Translations under genes and position numbers: made by a program
Shown here: positions 13,401-24,005 of the stretch, in pieces
Layout of the letters: each line of letters begins with the position of its first letter
Position numbering within the stretch: the stretch's first letter is position 1
Notes under the pieces: generated by a model
Told to the model about the DNA's origin: nothing
Database searches by the model: none
What the model saw: only the letters and a program-made list of their open reading frames with translations
Assembly: GCA_006384855.1 (NCBI GenBank)
Contig: VCJN01002438.1
Coordinates: 97,700 to 161,699, forward strand
Source: Tetraselmis striata
Taxonomy: Eukaryota > Chlorophyta > Chlorodendrophyceae > Chlorodendrales > Chlorodendraceae
Length of the DNA: 64,000 nucleotides
Direction of reading: 5' to 3'

Positions 13401-16400
13401 GCCGAGTTGACGTCCACAACATGTGCATGCCGCAGGTGACGGCTCACGTGCTGGCTGCCGCGGCCATGCACTTCGACATCAGGGATGAAAGAGCCACGAG
13501 TGCCAGCCTCCGTCACTTGTTGCCGCTCGGACTCGTCGCCTTTCCGGTGCTCCTGGCGAGAGGCAAGCACCAGAGGCTCAGGGAGGGCCAGCTGTCACAT
13601 TCGCCAGCGCTTGGCACTACGTGTTTGCTTCTCGGAATTAAGCAAATGGCATCAACCCTCATTCGCACACAGAGCAGCATTCAGAGTGGAGAACATTGCA
13701 ATAAAAAGGTGCATGCACGCAAAGGTATAGGTGCAGTGGAAAGCCGCGTTAGCAAGCTGTAATTAATGCCTTGGTACCTCAGGCAAAAGTCTGAATTACC
13801 TGGATAAAATTGAGAATGGTGGACACCTCATGGCTCCACACCATAGAAGACACCAAAGTGACAGCCTGGCTGCAGCCGCTGAACAGCCAGTCGCCGTAGT
13901 TTCCGCTTCCGTAAGTGTGAATAAGATTCTCTATGTCCGCCATGATGGCTTGCTGCATGCTCTTCTCCAGAGAAGTCATCCAGTGGTCCACCTCGTACGC
14001 GATGTTGGTGGCGGATGCCTTGAGCTGGATGGGTGTGGAAAACAACAGGCGTTCGCCCTCGCCGCTAGCGATGCCCAGCAGCGTACAGGCATCAGGCAGA
14101 GCCTCGTCTGGTGGCGCCAGCAGCATGTATTCCGCCCCTGGGAACACCTTGTGCAGAAAGGGCTCGACCTGCAGCAGCATATTCTCTCTGGGTCAAGACT
14201 CAAGAGGCGCTACTCTGAGGCTGATGCCGTAAGCACAGTTGGGTCGTGGCAGGAGACATATTCCACACCTGAGCTGGTTCCCGGGAGCGCTCCAGCAGCT
14301 CCAGCAACGTGTTGTTCGACAGAAAGTTGAACCGGGGGAACTGCATGCGCTTGAGGTTTAAGTACTCCTGCATGCCCTTTATGATCTGCGAGAGGCGCTG
14401 CCTGAGGGGGGCGGGGACACACATAGATGGTAATGACACGACCGCAGGCGCAAGTTAAGGTAAGCAGGGTGCTTATGATCCCCGGCAATGAATTCCACGC
14501 ATTAGAAAAATCGGCTCAACACCCATCTCAACCGCCCTTCATTTGCAAGGGTGCATACTGTGCGTCCTTCAGGCGCTCAATCAAGCTTGCTCGCTGGCTG
14601 ATGTCAATGAGGTTGGGAAATTGCGACGTCTCCGCCACAATGTTGCGCCACATGATGTCAATGACCGCAAAACGACGGGCCTCTGTCGGCATTTGCTTGG
14701 CTGTTGTCTCGCTGTTGAACAGGATCTCAGCATGTGCCCAGGAGCGCTGCACTTGGAGCCACAGCGCCGTCAGCGCCTGAATAGACGCGATGGCACCCTC
14801 CCAGTACACCGCGCGGTCCTGGCAGATGGACATCAGCAAAGCACCGAGCAAGCACCCTGTCAGACCAGTTGACATTACCAAGGCGAGGCACATTGGGCAC
14901 AGTGACTCGAAACATAATTGGCATGAGTGTCATGCAGACTGAATACAGACTTCGTAGGCGCAGCGTCGTCTCTCATTTGACAGCCTGGGCACTGGTTCGA
15001 TAACCAGTTTACTAAGCCGACCACCACCCACATATAGCATCAACATAGAGGCATCCTGTGACAAATTGTTCGTCGTTGGTTGTGAAGAGTGATCCTAACC
15101 TTGTGCGGCTCGACGTAGGGGCTCATCAGCAGCCCCTGGAGCCGCAGCATGGTGTCGTCCAGCATCATCACAAGGTCGTCGCCGCCCCACATTACCTATA
15201 CACATAGCCAGGCATGACCGTCAGACGTTAGCATGCCAAACTGGCGGAGGGACAGGCACCCTGATATAGTGGTAGACGGGATCTGATGTGCTAAGGTTAA
15301 GAACGAGTTATTGAATCGGGGGGGGGGGGGGGGGGGGGGGGGTCCACCTGTGTGCCAGTGCGGCCATGCGGGCGGAGGTCGATTTCCATGCCGCTAAATT
15401 CCGCGTCCACCTTGTCTAGTACCTTCTCAATTGCCATCTCTTTGACAGCCAGTTCCACCACCTACATACAATCAACGGCAGTATAGTGGCGTCAGGGAAC
15501 TACTGCCGCCTGTAGTACTCTGCGCCACAAACTTCCCTTGACCAACTGCCAGATTCGTTGTAGGCCCGTTGTCACAAGGCGCTGAGCTGATTGCCATTTG
15601 ATTTGTCAGTCACGGCCGGCATATGACCCGCCTGATAATCATTCAAGTAGTCACCGCGCGGCAATCCGATTAATCGCAGAGATTGCTACCAAATGATTAG
15701 GTCAAAGTGCACACTGGTCGACAATGTCAGTGAGCCCCATTGGGTCGACTAGCTATCCAGCACTCCATAAGTCACGCGCCATAGGCCATACCTCACTGAT
15801 CTCGAGCAAATGGTTCATGAAGCCAAGTTGAATGACCATCTGCATACTCCAGAGGTGGCGGTCCTCATCCGGGCTTACCCCTGTGATCTCATACACTCGC
15901 AGCCAGTGACGCTCGCGCAGGCCAGGAGTGCGCAGGGCGGCGGTGAGCGGCAGGTGATAGGCGCAGTCCTCAATGGCGGCCTTGGTGTTGGAGGCTACGC
16001 GGTAGGGGCCTGCCGTTAGCGCCTTCTCAAGGCGCATGAGAGTCTTCATCCACAGCGGCACCTGCTGCTCCAGCGCATCCAGGTTGACAGAGAACAGAGG
16101 TCCATACATCCACTTGGCCATCCACTTCTGGTAATCGCTCACCAGCGTCCACAGGTCCACATAAGGCGCCAGCTGCTTGTTTAGGTCCTCTATCTGCTTG
16201 TAGTCGGTTGGCTCCCAGTTGATGAGCGCCTCCCTGCTGTTGATAAGAGCCGCTTCATCCCGCAGCGCAGCCAGGCGCTCGCCGAGCCGGCGCACCTCCA
16301 CTACATAGAATGATGCCTCATCCTCGTCATCCTCTGTCTGCCAGCGGTCCACCTCATCCTTCAAGCCGTACAGCTGCGCAAAGGAGCACATTTCAGCACC

Positions 16401-19400
16401 TTACTCTGCATGCTGTAACAGGAAGACTGCATCATGCGGGGCGCGATGCTGGCTACAATGTAACGCAATGTGTGCGTGCCTTTTCCCTGGAATTGCACCT
16501 CACAAAGGACAGCATTCCAAGGCAGGGCGTGTAGTAGCTCCAAGGAAGGGGCGGATATCAACACGCTAGTGCCCCAACAATACTCAACACCATCTTTCTT
16601 ATGTGTGTAGTGAGCTGGAAGAGCGCCTTGCTGCAAGACAAAAGGTAGCAGAGACAAGAGACGCACCTTGTTTTGGAAGTCCACCTGCATCTGCTGCAGG
16701 TGCTCGACATACTCATTCTCCTCCTCCATGATCGAGTTGCGCCGGGCCGCAGTCGCCTCGTCAATGGTATTTGGTAGCGCCATGGTGGCCCAGATGTCCA
16801 CAAAGTCCTCAGGATCAAGCTGAAAATGGTACTTATCCAGAAGCTCGAGCCGTGCGCCCACCTGTCAATGATCAGGCAGGACCAAGCAGCAGTCGCGGTC
16901 AGCCTGCCAGAATGCCATCTCATTGGTGGCGCTCGTGTGTTCATGCAGCCCAGGTTCTGCAAGTGGAACGGCATACCCCAGCAGAAGCAAGACTATTCCA
17001 CTTGTTGCCATATGACATAATTGAACACATAATAAGCAATGATGTACAATGATGTCTGACCCGGTGGGCAAACCTTCTCCAGGATTAACCGCTGCTCGTC
17101 AACTGCTTCCGGGTACGCGGCCAACCGGTCTAGCAGCGCATACAACTCCTCAAGGTTATGGCTCGGTGCGCAGATGTCGTCATGAATAGCAGTTAGCACG
17201 CCTTTACAGCCTGATGCAAGTCTGAGGGCCTCGCGAGCAAGCTCTGACAGCAGAATCTGCGCAATGCCATCGGCCACACCGCATGTCAGTAATGGCCGCA
17301 GTGCTGCTCATGCAGGAACGTTGCACAGCACCTTTGCACAGGATGGCGCCGCATGGCTGCCAGCATGTGGCACTGCGCATACGCATTTGTACTGCTTGCC
17401 TGCCTGGCACAGAGTCTCAACTGGGAGGCAGGCCCACCTCCGCAAACCATTGTGCACCCTCCACCAGCTGATTGCGGACAGCGGCGCAATTGACATGATA
17501 GATACCAATCGCAATCTGCGTCGGCAACTCCGCCACAATCTCAGCCTCCTCCTTGCGATACGCTGCGATTGCGTCCTCCCAATCCTCTAGCCTATCCCCA
17601 TTGTGCTGCTGCCACTGCTTGAGGAAGAGGTCGCCCGCGCCTTTACCCGCGCCCAGCAGCCGATCGTGGTCCCCAAAGTTGTCCAGTAGGTCGGCCAATT
17701 GTACCAAGGACCTCTTCATCGCGTTCTGGATTTTGGTGGTTGCTGACACCACAAGAGGGCTGTCCATGCGCAGCACATGTGGCAACGAGCCAGCCAGGTC
17801 GATGGTGAAGGAGGCTGTGCCCTTGGATTTGTCCCACACCAGTGCCTGCGAGTGAGCCCGTAAAGCGCGCGCGTTTAAGCGCAGTGCACAAAACATAACA
17901 CCCACAACGCAGGATTCCAGGTAGCAAAGCAAGTGGTCAACAAAATTACCAACAACATCCAGCGGATTTTACTACCGACAGCTGTATGACGCGGGGAGAC
18001 ATGCAAGGCTACTAGTGGGAGAAGAGGGGGGGGGCGGGGGATGGTCATGGAGAGTCATGACACCAAGGAGATGGGACGTACCGGGGACAAGGCAATGGCA
18101 GGTGTCTTGTTCATGGTGTCGACTGCAGAGGCAATAGTGGCAATCAGGCGTTGCGTAAAGCTGGCCAAGGGCGGATTGTACACAATCTTGGATCCATCCA
18201 CCTCCAGATTGGTGAAAAAGAGACTGGTTGCGATCTCTTTCGCCGCCATGAAGCCCACAGCATCAGTGTACACCTGGATGGAGTGGCTGAGGTGCCGATT
18301 CAGCACATTGTGCACCTTCATGTTTGCGAGCACCACCAGCCGGCCATAAGCATCCACATCCATATCGCCTGCGCTGCGTCCTGCCGCCACCAGCGCATCC
18401 GCCTCCTCCTCAGCAGCGTCCATGAATATATTGCACATGTTGGACAACACCCGGCTGCTGATCTCCTTCAGCGTGCTCATCATGGCGGTCTCGCTGTCGT
18501 CCAGGAAGCGCGCCATTTCGTTATCCCGTGAAGCGGGAGCGCTGCCACGGATTGGGCTTGCTGCTCGACCGGCAGCCGTGCTGCGCCGGCTTACGTTCGG
18601 TGAGCTGCGCTCGTGATAAGAGATGCTCTGTCATATGAGCACAGGGCGAAGGGGCTCAGCGACTGGCTTTTGTCTTACTGTGCTAACAAAGTCTACTGTG
18701 CCGCCAGTGAAGCGACTGGCAGAGAAGGGCGCTGAGTACAAGCAGCAAGATGCACCTTGATACCGAACAAGTCTAGCTCTGTGATGTCCTGCATGTACAT
18801 GTGGATGGCCTGCAGCGGCGGAACACCACAGCGGGTCAGTGTTGTAAAGTGAGGTTTAGGAATGCGTACAAGCGGCCACGATCAGGAGGGCTCCTCAACC
18901 ACAGAATGCAGGTGCAAGGAAGGACGCGTGGAATGCGCGTGGTTCCCACCTGCAGCGCCTTCAAGCGATGGCAATTTCCCACCACCGTAACACCCGCCAG
19001 CTTCACAGCAGTACACCGGACAGGGGGCGCCTGGAGGCACTCTTCCAAGCCCCGGGTCCCAGCACTGTATGAGCTCTTGCCACCCTGACCATCCCATGAC
19101 GGCGAGAACGCCCAGAGTACTTAGCTGGGCAGCATGTAACATTTAGCATGTAAAATGTAACATGAACCGCATGCACCGCCGCACACCAGAAATTAATGTG
19201 TGCAGGTGGAATGGGTCCCATGGAAGCTTCCAAGAAAGCCACCACCGAGGTGCATCCTTTTGATAAGAGCAAATATACCAGCAGCAAGGGAAACACTTGG
19301 AATTGCTGATGCTGCTGCAAAGGTGAGGGGGCTGAGCAATACATCCTCTCACCTTGACAGCCTCCAGGTCTTGCAGCACTCCGGCACCCGCCTCCACCGG

Positions 19401-21984
19401 CATAGTGTTTGCTGCTGCTACAACGGAGTTGTCAAAAATGACCTCGTTGTTTGTTGCGAGGAAGTCGTCCGTTACCTCTTGGAACAAGTACCCCAGCTTC
19501 TCCTCATCAGGCGGCTCCAGCTGCCGCATCCAATGCTGTCCGCTCTGCATCCAGCCAATGCCCAGGCGTAGTGGACTGCAAGACAATAAAGGCGCGGATC
19601 AGATGGCTAGACCGCTAGCTCAATGCTCCGCTCTACTGCCCCAGCTCACGCCCACGGGCACCTTCCGACCGCCAGTCTGTAATGTGGCTTTGAACCATTC
19701 CTTAACATCCCTATCCCAAGCCATCTCCGACTTGAGGGGACATTAGAGAGACACCATCATTGACAACACCATCAATGAACAGTTGTCAAGTGGCTTGAAC
19801 ATGAACACCCACGCATACTTTGCCATTTTCGTGTCATCCATGCAGGAACAGAGGAAGGGATGTTGGGCCCTAGGGATGGCGTGGGAGAGAGAAGACGTAG
19901 AGGGGGCGCACTGATCTGGTGTGCTGAACTTGGATAGCTTCGGACCCTCAGCCAAGCGGCCAATACGTCGCCGGATGTTATCACTCAGCCACGCAGGCAT
20001 CTCAGCGCCCCCATCACGCGGCATGCGCTGCACCAGCATGTTGCGTAGCATGGCTGTCTCCTGTGTTGCGCGATACCCCTCGGCTGCGGCACGCCGAGCC
20101 TCCAGATCCTCTTGTGTCTCACCCTCGAACAGGATGTTGAGCACAGACACCCACTTCTGCTTACCGCTCAGGCGCCACTCCACCAAGTATTGCTGCCCGT
20201 CCTCGCTTGCTGCCACCACCTGACACTCAGTCCACTCGACTCGCCCATCGCTGTGCACCCACTGCAGGGCACGCCGTACACAGCGGTTTTTTTATCCTGG
20301 AGCAGACTATTGCTGCCTCTCATTGGCGGGGCATGCACCCATATGTACACTTGCATCATATGTTTTGACTACTGCTTGTCACTGCAACGCCATTGAACAC
20401 TTCCTATCCCATGATCTCCGGGAGTGCACACATAAAAAGGGAGGTCGCATGTGCGATAAGAGCGATTGATCACCTTGGACTTGGCGGGCGACCCTCTTCC
20501 GCGGCGCCCTGAAGACGCGGCAGCGGACTTGTCCGCAAGCGTAGAGTCGTCAAACTGCGCCAGTGGGAGGAAGGAGCGCTGCTGCGGAGCCCACACGCGC
20601 TCGCCCATTGCCTCCACGCTCTGCCGCCCAAACGAGGTAATCGCAGTCGGGTCTGTACATCGCAGCAGTTGCACCCACCCGATCAGTCCGCTTCGAGATG
20701 CTGGCGATGCTTAAAATTGCCGCCAGGCTGGGGCTAGGCACTGGCACAAACTGATCAGCACCAGCTGACACATTTGGCGGCTGGCAGCAACGCTGGGCTC
20801 GGTCCGCCCTGCGATCATCACGTGTGCTGCCCCCCCCCCTCCACCCCCCTCTCCTCCGTGGGCGTGCTTCCTACGGTCCGCCCAGCACCCACCTGGAGTA
20901 CTGCGAACCATATCTGTCCAGTGTGCGGCCGAGCTTCGCGCCTGAAGTGTGTCAGCAAGGGCCAGTGCGCCGGCGGGCCGCATTGCGAGCGCCAGCGCTG
21001 CCTCCACCTCTAGCGGTGCCAGTCGTGGGCTGCGAGGCAGGTCCGCCTTGGGTGGTGCTATGGAGCCAAGCAGGAGGCAGGAAACAGGGGGGGGTGGGGG
21101 GGGGGGGGGGGGGGGGGCATACAATTCAGCAATTTCGGCAGCCTGGGGCGGAGCAACAGAAGGGCAGCTACAGTGCTGCTGGCTGGCTAGTTGTCTGACT
21201 GACAGGGTGCATGGTGTTACAGCATGTTTGAGAGGGGGATGAGGGCGGTGCGTACCTTTTGAGACGAACAGCGCGCGGGGCGTGCCGGAGGGCGAGACCG
21301 GGGGCAGGAGTGGGCGTTCCTCAAAGCGCGTGTCCACCTGGCTGAGGCCAAGCATTAGCGAGGAGGGTTGTCCACCTAGGCCATCTGCGCCTGCGGCTGT
21401 GGGCTCGCGGTTTCCCTGCTGCGGCAGCCCCGGCGGCGGTGGCGGCTGCCGCACGGGGGACAAGGACTTGCGGAGTGGCACCGCGCGCATGGCCTGCAGG
21501 CTCTGCAGGTAGGCGGCGTCCCACTGCACCACCTGCGAGGAGACCACGGAGATCCATATTAGCTCGCTTCGCCTGCGGGCGCATGCAGTGCTGCAGCTGG
21601 CCACCCCACTTGTACGCAACCTGCTGCGCGTAGGTGCAAAGCTATGGTTGCCACCTGACGTGGAATGCCTAACGCATCAGCAGGCGTGACAGCCAGTGCC
21701 AACACCACCAGAGCCGTGCTTGAATGGAAGGGATGTGGCAAAAAGGGGGCAGCCACCTTGGGGTTGATGCCCTTGAAGCGTGTGACGAGGGGGTCGCTGT
21801 CCTCGTAGGCGAGCGCGAGCTGGTGCATGCGTGCATGAGCTGCGAGCTGCGCGTCGTCCGACGCCAGGCCGCTTGGCAGCAGGTACGCACCATCCCTTTC
21901 AAACTGCCGCCAGTTGGGGCGCCTGCTACCGGCCGGAGAGTGGGATACCTTGCCTCCCGACGGGCCCTCGTCCGGTGTGGCCAT
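1..21984 (-). CDS. axonemal-type dynein heavy chain (C-terminal end beyond window)
   Basis: This gene encodes the motor subunit of a ciliary or flagellar dynein. It is read from an ATG at 21984 through roughly 30 exons to the left edge, where the frame is still open inside AAA6, so the C-terminal domain is missing. Exon boundaries I could check are GT-AG and keep frame, for example 21757-21984, 21256-21532 and 20893-21057. In order come the tail, linker, AAA1 (GPAGTGKT, 11721-11744; FDEFNR near 11574-11600), AAA2 (GNAGCGKT, 9975-9998), AAA3 (GPTGSGKS, 8065-8088), a degenerate AAA4, the stalk, AAA5 and AAA6. The tail before the linker is short, which suggests a single-headed inner-arm type, but the orthologue is not resolved. 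I saw no frame breaks, so the gene is probably functional. Homopolymer G/C runs in the introns may mislead gene callers. Confidence 0.95.
1565..2750 (-). other. dynein AAA5 and start of AAA6
   Basis: The exon at about 2400-2750 has FLAYCGSLPPALRSHALSEW and RWPLIIDPQEQALSWLQQLY, the conserved AAA5 core. The next exon (about 2010-2340) has FDRRFKPFLWSRLQRPEFSP and KMSIINFTITPDQLIERVFL. The exon at about 1565-1925 has ILESPVVYTMLSQARDAS and the SDMRTINHAYRFSLKWFSEV block, which is very well conserved in the family. AAA5 has no P-loop, as is usual. Confidence 0.9.
2794..2816. repeat. poly-C tract (23), dynein stalk/AAA5 intron
   Basis: An uninterrupted C run on the plus strand, lying between the CC2 exon and the AAA5 exon. 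Confidence 0.95.
2830..4412 (-). other. dynein stalk coiled coil and microtubule-binding domain
   Basis: CC1 begins near 4412 (FLELLKQVPAMLKHMQ and KIKQLEEALISIQPAIL) and continues to about 3700. The microtubule-binding region follows at about 3290-3690: ELQNINKGDIAELKSLKNPP, then VVMKAVCHMLGAIPQG, WWRESMKLLGQINFMEILL and FDKNSIPESVIKQ. After an intron it resumes with VDYFTSQPEFNAKSI and KAATCLCRWVLAIDMYHD. CC2 occupies about 2890-3180 (Lys/Glu-rich heptads from IGPKTDALHRAERQLLEKQA onward). Length and order are typical. No extended flap was seen in the binding domain. Confidence 0.92.
4560..5740 (-). other. dynein AAA4 with altered P-loop
   Basis: The exon at about 5519-5740 has the lead-in LVMFRASVAQLARVSRIV and then GHLLLLGQAGSGRNGIARL. 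The P-loop Lys is replaced by Arg (CGC codon, around 5580-5582). The exon at about 5040-5310 has the Walker B-equivalent GVVLLLRDRARYTTDMMDDL and SSGHVRGLY, where family members have a D-x-Q or D-E motif. The exon at about 4560-4870 has FFEQCRQHLRVVLATDP and FPQLISLCHVTCVDQW. AAA4 is therefore recognisable, but its nucleotide-binding residues are degenerate. Confidence 0.88.
5940..6426 (-). other. acidic low-complexity insertion between AAA3 and AAA4
   Basis: Within the exon that follows AAA3 (upper end near 6560), about 160 residues rich in Ser, Gly, Glu, Asp, Ala and Lys separate the recognisable block ending near YGAEKLSR from the AAA4 block starting near EEFNLLN. The second half (AMAQAERSTKL to RQIGKEML) looks helical or coiled-coil. 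Most dynein heavy chains have no such segment here. It is in frame and has no stop, so it is probably translated. Confidence 0.65.
6940..8790 (-). other. dynein AAA3
   Basis: Most of AAA3 is in one large exon (about 7492-8790). It contains MFAIVWSLGANC, then PDEGTVFDYAFDSDTQKWDSW, the P-loop GPTGSGKS (8065-8088) and the Walker B-like VIFIEDMGLAPVDGWG (from 7758). Between the P-loop and Walker B there is an unusual Ala/Thr/Ser-rich stretch of about 45 residues (around 7885-8015). The next exon (about 6940-7260) has PHYLFSVRDLARVFQGIM and HETMRSMFDKL, the conserved end of AAA3. AAA3 is the usual regulatory nucleotide site in dyneins. Confidence 0.92.
9170..10205 (-). other. dynein AAA2
   Basis: The exon at about 9895-10205 carries the P-loop GNAGCGKT (9975-9998). 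The exon at about 9430-9675 carries LYGSYSSSSQLWADGIF and the Walker B-like WIVLDGPVDPVWMEDLN (starts at 9512). The exon at about 9177-9310 carries LTLGTGETIKLRT and LLFETDSITHASPASI, which matches the LFE...ASPATVSR region of the family. AAA2 normally binds nucleotide without hydrolysing it. The two introns within the domain contain G tracts of 18 and 27 bases (9696-9713 and 9794-9820). Confidence 0.92.
9794..9820. repeat. poly-G tract (27), dynein AAA2 intron
   Basis: An uninterrupted G run. A second run of 18 G lies nearby at 9696-9713 in the same intron. Confidence 0.95.
10683..10709. repeat. poly-C tract (27), dynein intron
   Basis: An uninterrupted C run on the plus strand, so a G run in the transcript, within the intron upstream of the HYDFGMR exon. 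Confidence 0.95.
11895..12257. repeat. CT-rich low-complexity tract with poly-C runs inside a dynein intron
   Basis: About 360 bases on the plus strand are nearly all C and T (GA-rich in the transcript). A short unit, ctctcagtctcaatctatcg followed by atctac and a poly-C run, appears twice in tandem near 12088-12167. Long plus-strand Pro/Ser/Leu ORFs across this tract are artefacts of composition. Confidence 0.9.
12783..16391 (-). other. dynein linker (DHC_N2) exons
   Basis: The exon at about 15790-16391 contains the hallmark linker run: INSREALINWEPTDY, then PYVDLW, WMYGPLFSVN, and LRTPGLRERHW. Smaller exons at about 15355-15465 and 15100-15195 continue it (AVKEMAIEKVLDKV; LDDTMLRLQGLLMSPYV). 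Exons near 14560-14870, 14270-14415 (FPRFNFLSNNTLLELLE), 13800-14180 and 12783-13150 complete the segment leading to AAA1. The linker is the mechanical element that swings during the power stroke. All pieces follow in order with no internal stop. Confidence 0.88.
15318..15342. repeat. poly-G tract (25), dynein intron
   Basis: An uninterrupted G run on the plus strand. In the transcript it is a C run that begins five bases after the intron's GTGGA donor, next to the exon ending in GRTGTQ. Confidence 0.95.
16665..21984 (-). other. dynein tail exons (N-terminal region)
   Basis: The chosen start at 21984 opens with MATPDEGPSGG and has no competing upstream exon. The first three exons are Pro/Ser/Ala-rich and low in complexity. 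An exon at about 19912-20252 carries a compact block (WVHSDGRVEWTECQVV) that resembles a segment present in DNAH1-like inner-arm heavy chains; that resemblance is from memory. Further exons lie near 19345-19572, 18757-18811, 18080-18524, 17440-17848, 17069-17277 and 16665-16861. No clear DHC_N1 dimerisation region was recognised, which fits a single-headed dynein. Exact boundaries between 19600 and 19910 are uncertain. Confidence 0.7.
21086..21117. repeat. near-pure poly-G tract, dynein intron 2
   Basis: Thirty-two bases that are all G except for one T at 21095, between tail exons ending at 21256 and starting at 21057. Confidence 0.95.
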
Positions 21985-23090
21985 CCTCCCGGCGCGGCTA
22001 GAAGCGCACTATGCTGCTCCCGCTAGTTAACCACCTGCTGCAGGTCCACACTTGCAGTGTTCAGCGGCACTGAATAGGCGACCACATGTTGATTTGAGCC
22101 CCCCCCCCCCCCCTCCCCCTTCCGCCCCCCAAAGGGCCCCTGCGCGTGCATATCCACGCCCACCTAGAGCTGCCCATCCCCTCGCTGACCGCCTCCCCAT
22201 CCCCTCGCTGACCCCCCCCCCCCCCCCCACCCCCCCCAAACTCCTCAGGCCTACCGCTCACCGACCTGCCACCCGCGCATGGCCCTCTCGGCCTTCGCCA
22301 CGCAGCCGCTCATGCCCTGCTCCGACACCCTCACCCGCGTGCCAGTCCCGCTATGTCCTGGGCGAACAGCTAGGTATAAAACGTGCGACCTAACGCTGGC
22401 ATCCCGAAGTAGCGGACTTTCCCAGTCAAGCCAGTCACATAATACCGACAGGCCATTCTACCACCGCCACGCCATGTGCGAAGGCTGCCGTCACCCCACT
22501 CAGCCGGTCGCTCCGATGTCGTGTGCGATCGATCCATTGTCGTTTTGGGTGCGAGGGATGCGGGGTATGTTAACCCGGGGGGGGGGGGGGGGGGGGGGGG
22601 GGCGGGGATCCGCTCTCGCAACTCCCCGCACCGACAGTGTCACCCGCCGCAGCGCGGCAGCGGCATGCTCAGCAGGCGCAGTGGTCTTCTCGGAGTGCTG
22701 ATACTTGCAGGCGAGTCGCCCGCTCCTGCCGCCTCCTACGTGCATGTGGTCGTGTTATCGGAGCCGTTCCAGTCCGCGCTGCCACTCGGACGCTGTCGCG
22801 GGGCGGGCGCCATGCCGCTCCCACAAAGACCAGAAGCATGCGGTGCTGATGCCGCCGCAGACGCGGCATTCTGCACTACAGCATCAGTGGTACAGGAGTG
22901 AGTTACAATAAGTGAGTACAGGTAGTCGCTAATCCTTATCATCCCCGACGAGGACGGCGGAAATTCGCTGCGCTGATTTGCAGATTCTAAATCCCGTCAA
23001 CACCACGGATACCACACGGCCCACGGTATCGCACACTCCCATTGGGTAGCCACATATACATATATGTATATATACATATGGATATATAAC
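21985..23090. other. intergenic DNA upstream of the dynein gene
   Basis: No convincing gene. It should hold the dynein promoter, but I see no clear TATA box close to the start. It contains C runs near 22101-22113 and 22211-22228 and a 26-base G run at 22577-22602. An alternating TA-rich stretch (about 23053-23088) abuts the left LTR of the copia element. Confidence 0.6.
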
Positions 23091-23235
23091 TGGCAAAGAT
23101 GCCTTGGTGCCATGCTTTGGTGCCGTACGTCTGCCATACGGTCCAAATTAGGCACATGTACGGCAGCCAGAAAAATGCGGATTTCACAGAGAGAAAAATG
23201 CGGATTCAGGGAACCCGGGTACCCTTGGTCCAACA
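23091..23235 (-). repeat. 3' LTR of copia element
   Basis: Partner of 27230-27373. It directly follows the polypurine tract on the minus strand. Confidence 0.88.
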
Positions 23236-23249
23236 CCCCTCCTCATCCT
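23236..23249 (-). other. polypurine tract of copia element
   Basis: AGGATGAGGAGGGG on the minus strand, immediately 5' of the 3' LTR, in the position of a plus-strand primer site. Confidence 0.75.
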
Positions 23250-23349
23250 GTGGAATCCCGCGGGCGCAGGACTGATGGCGGCAGAGGCCCAACGCAAGGC
23301 TCCTCGGATGACCCATCAGACAAGCGTGGAAATGAAGAAAGGTAGCTAG

Positions 23350-24005
23350 TCAGCGGCAGCGCTTAGGGAAGAAGTCGGCCAGGTGGGCCGGGGTAGGCGT
23401 GTTGTGCATGTAGTAGGTGATGTCGTCTTGGTAGAGCTGGACCGCATGCTGAAACTGGAGGTCAATGTGGCGTTCCGCGCCTGTAATCATACCATGTTGC
23501 ACCTGAACGATGCATGCGCGGTTGTCCCCGCATACTTGCACCGGGGCAGCAGTGGGGTGGCTGAGCTTGGCGCAGAAGAACGCGAATAACCGCCAGACAT
23601 GTGCAGACCACGCAGAGCGCCACGAACTCCGCCGCGGCAGTAGACATGGCCACGCTGCCTCCGAACCTTGGATGCCTGCGGCAGGTCGTAGAGTGCCTTA
23701 ACGGGATGCCAAGCCCGGTCCTTACGGCCACATCCGAGGGGGAGGTAGTCATAGGCATAGGTCTCGCCGGTGGTGAGTAGATTGCCGCGAACGATCACGC
23801 CGGTCTCGCGCTTGATGATGTTGCCATCCTCGTGCTGCGCCGCGAAGGCCCACGCCGTCTGTTGGATGACCGCTGACTCGTTGTCGCGTCGAAACTCAGG
23901 GACGTGGACCCAGATGAAAAGTGCCATCGTGGTGATAGAGTTGATCTCATGGTTCATGGACTTCTTCCAGTCATCGGGGCGAGTGCTGGAGATATCCTCA
24001 TGATA
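23350..24005 (-). pseudogene. copia reverse transcriptase / RNase H remnant
   Basis: A copia RT start is visible from about 23990: DDWKKSMNHEINSI, then WAFAAQHEDGNIIKRETGVI and VRGNLLTTGETYAYDY (compare W-x2-AM-x2-E and LVARG in intact elements). The frame then jumps to VKALYDLPQASK (23667-23696), the equivalent of KALYGLKQAPR, so the segment between is deleted and no YVDD catalytic box remains. In other frames come the RNase H pieces SVAMSTAAAEFVALC (about 23640) and GDNRACIVQVQHG with ERHIDLQFQHAVQLY and AHLADFFPKRC (23350-23541). Several frameshifts and deletions make this non-functional. Confidence 0.8.

Noticed and set aside
22279..22701. Plus-strand ORF upstream of the dynein gene as a divergent gene
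   Set aside because: It crosses a 26-base G run, has no recognisable domain and biased composition.
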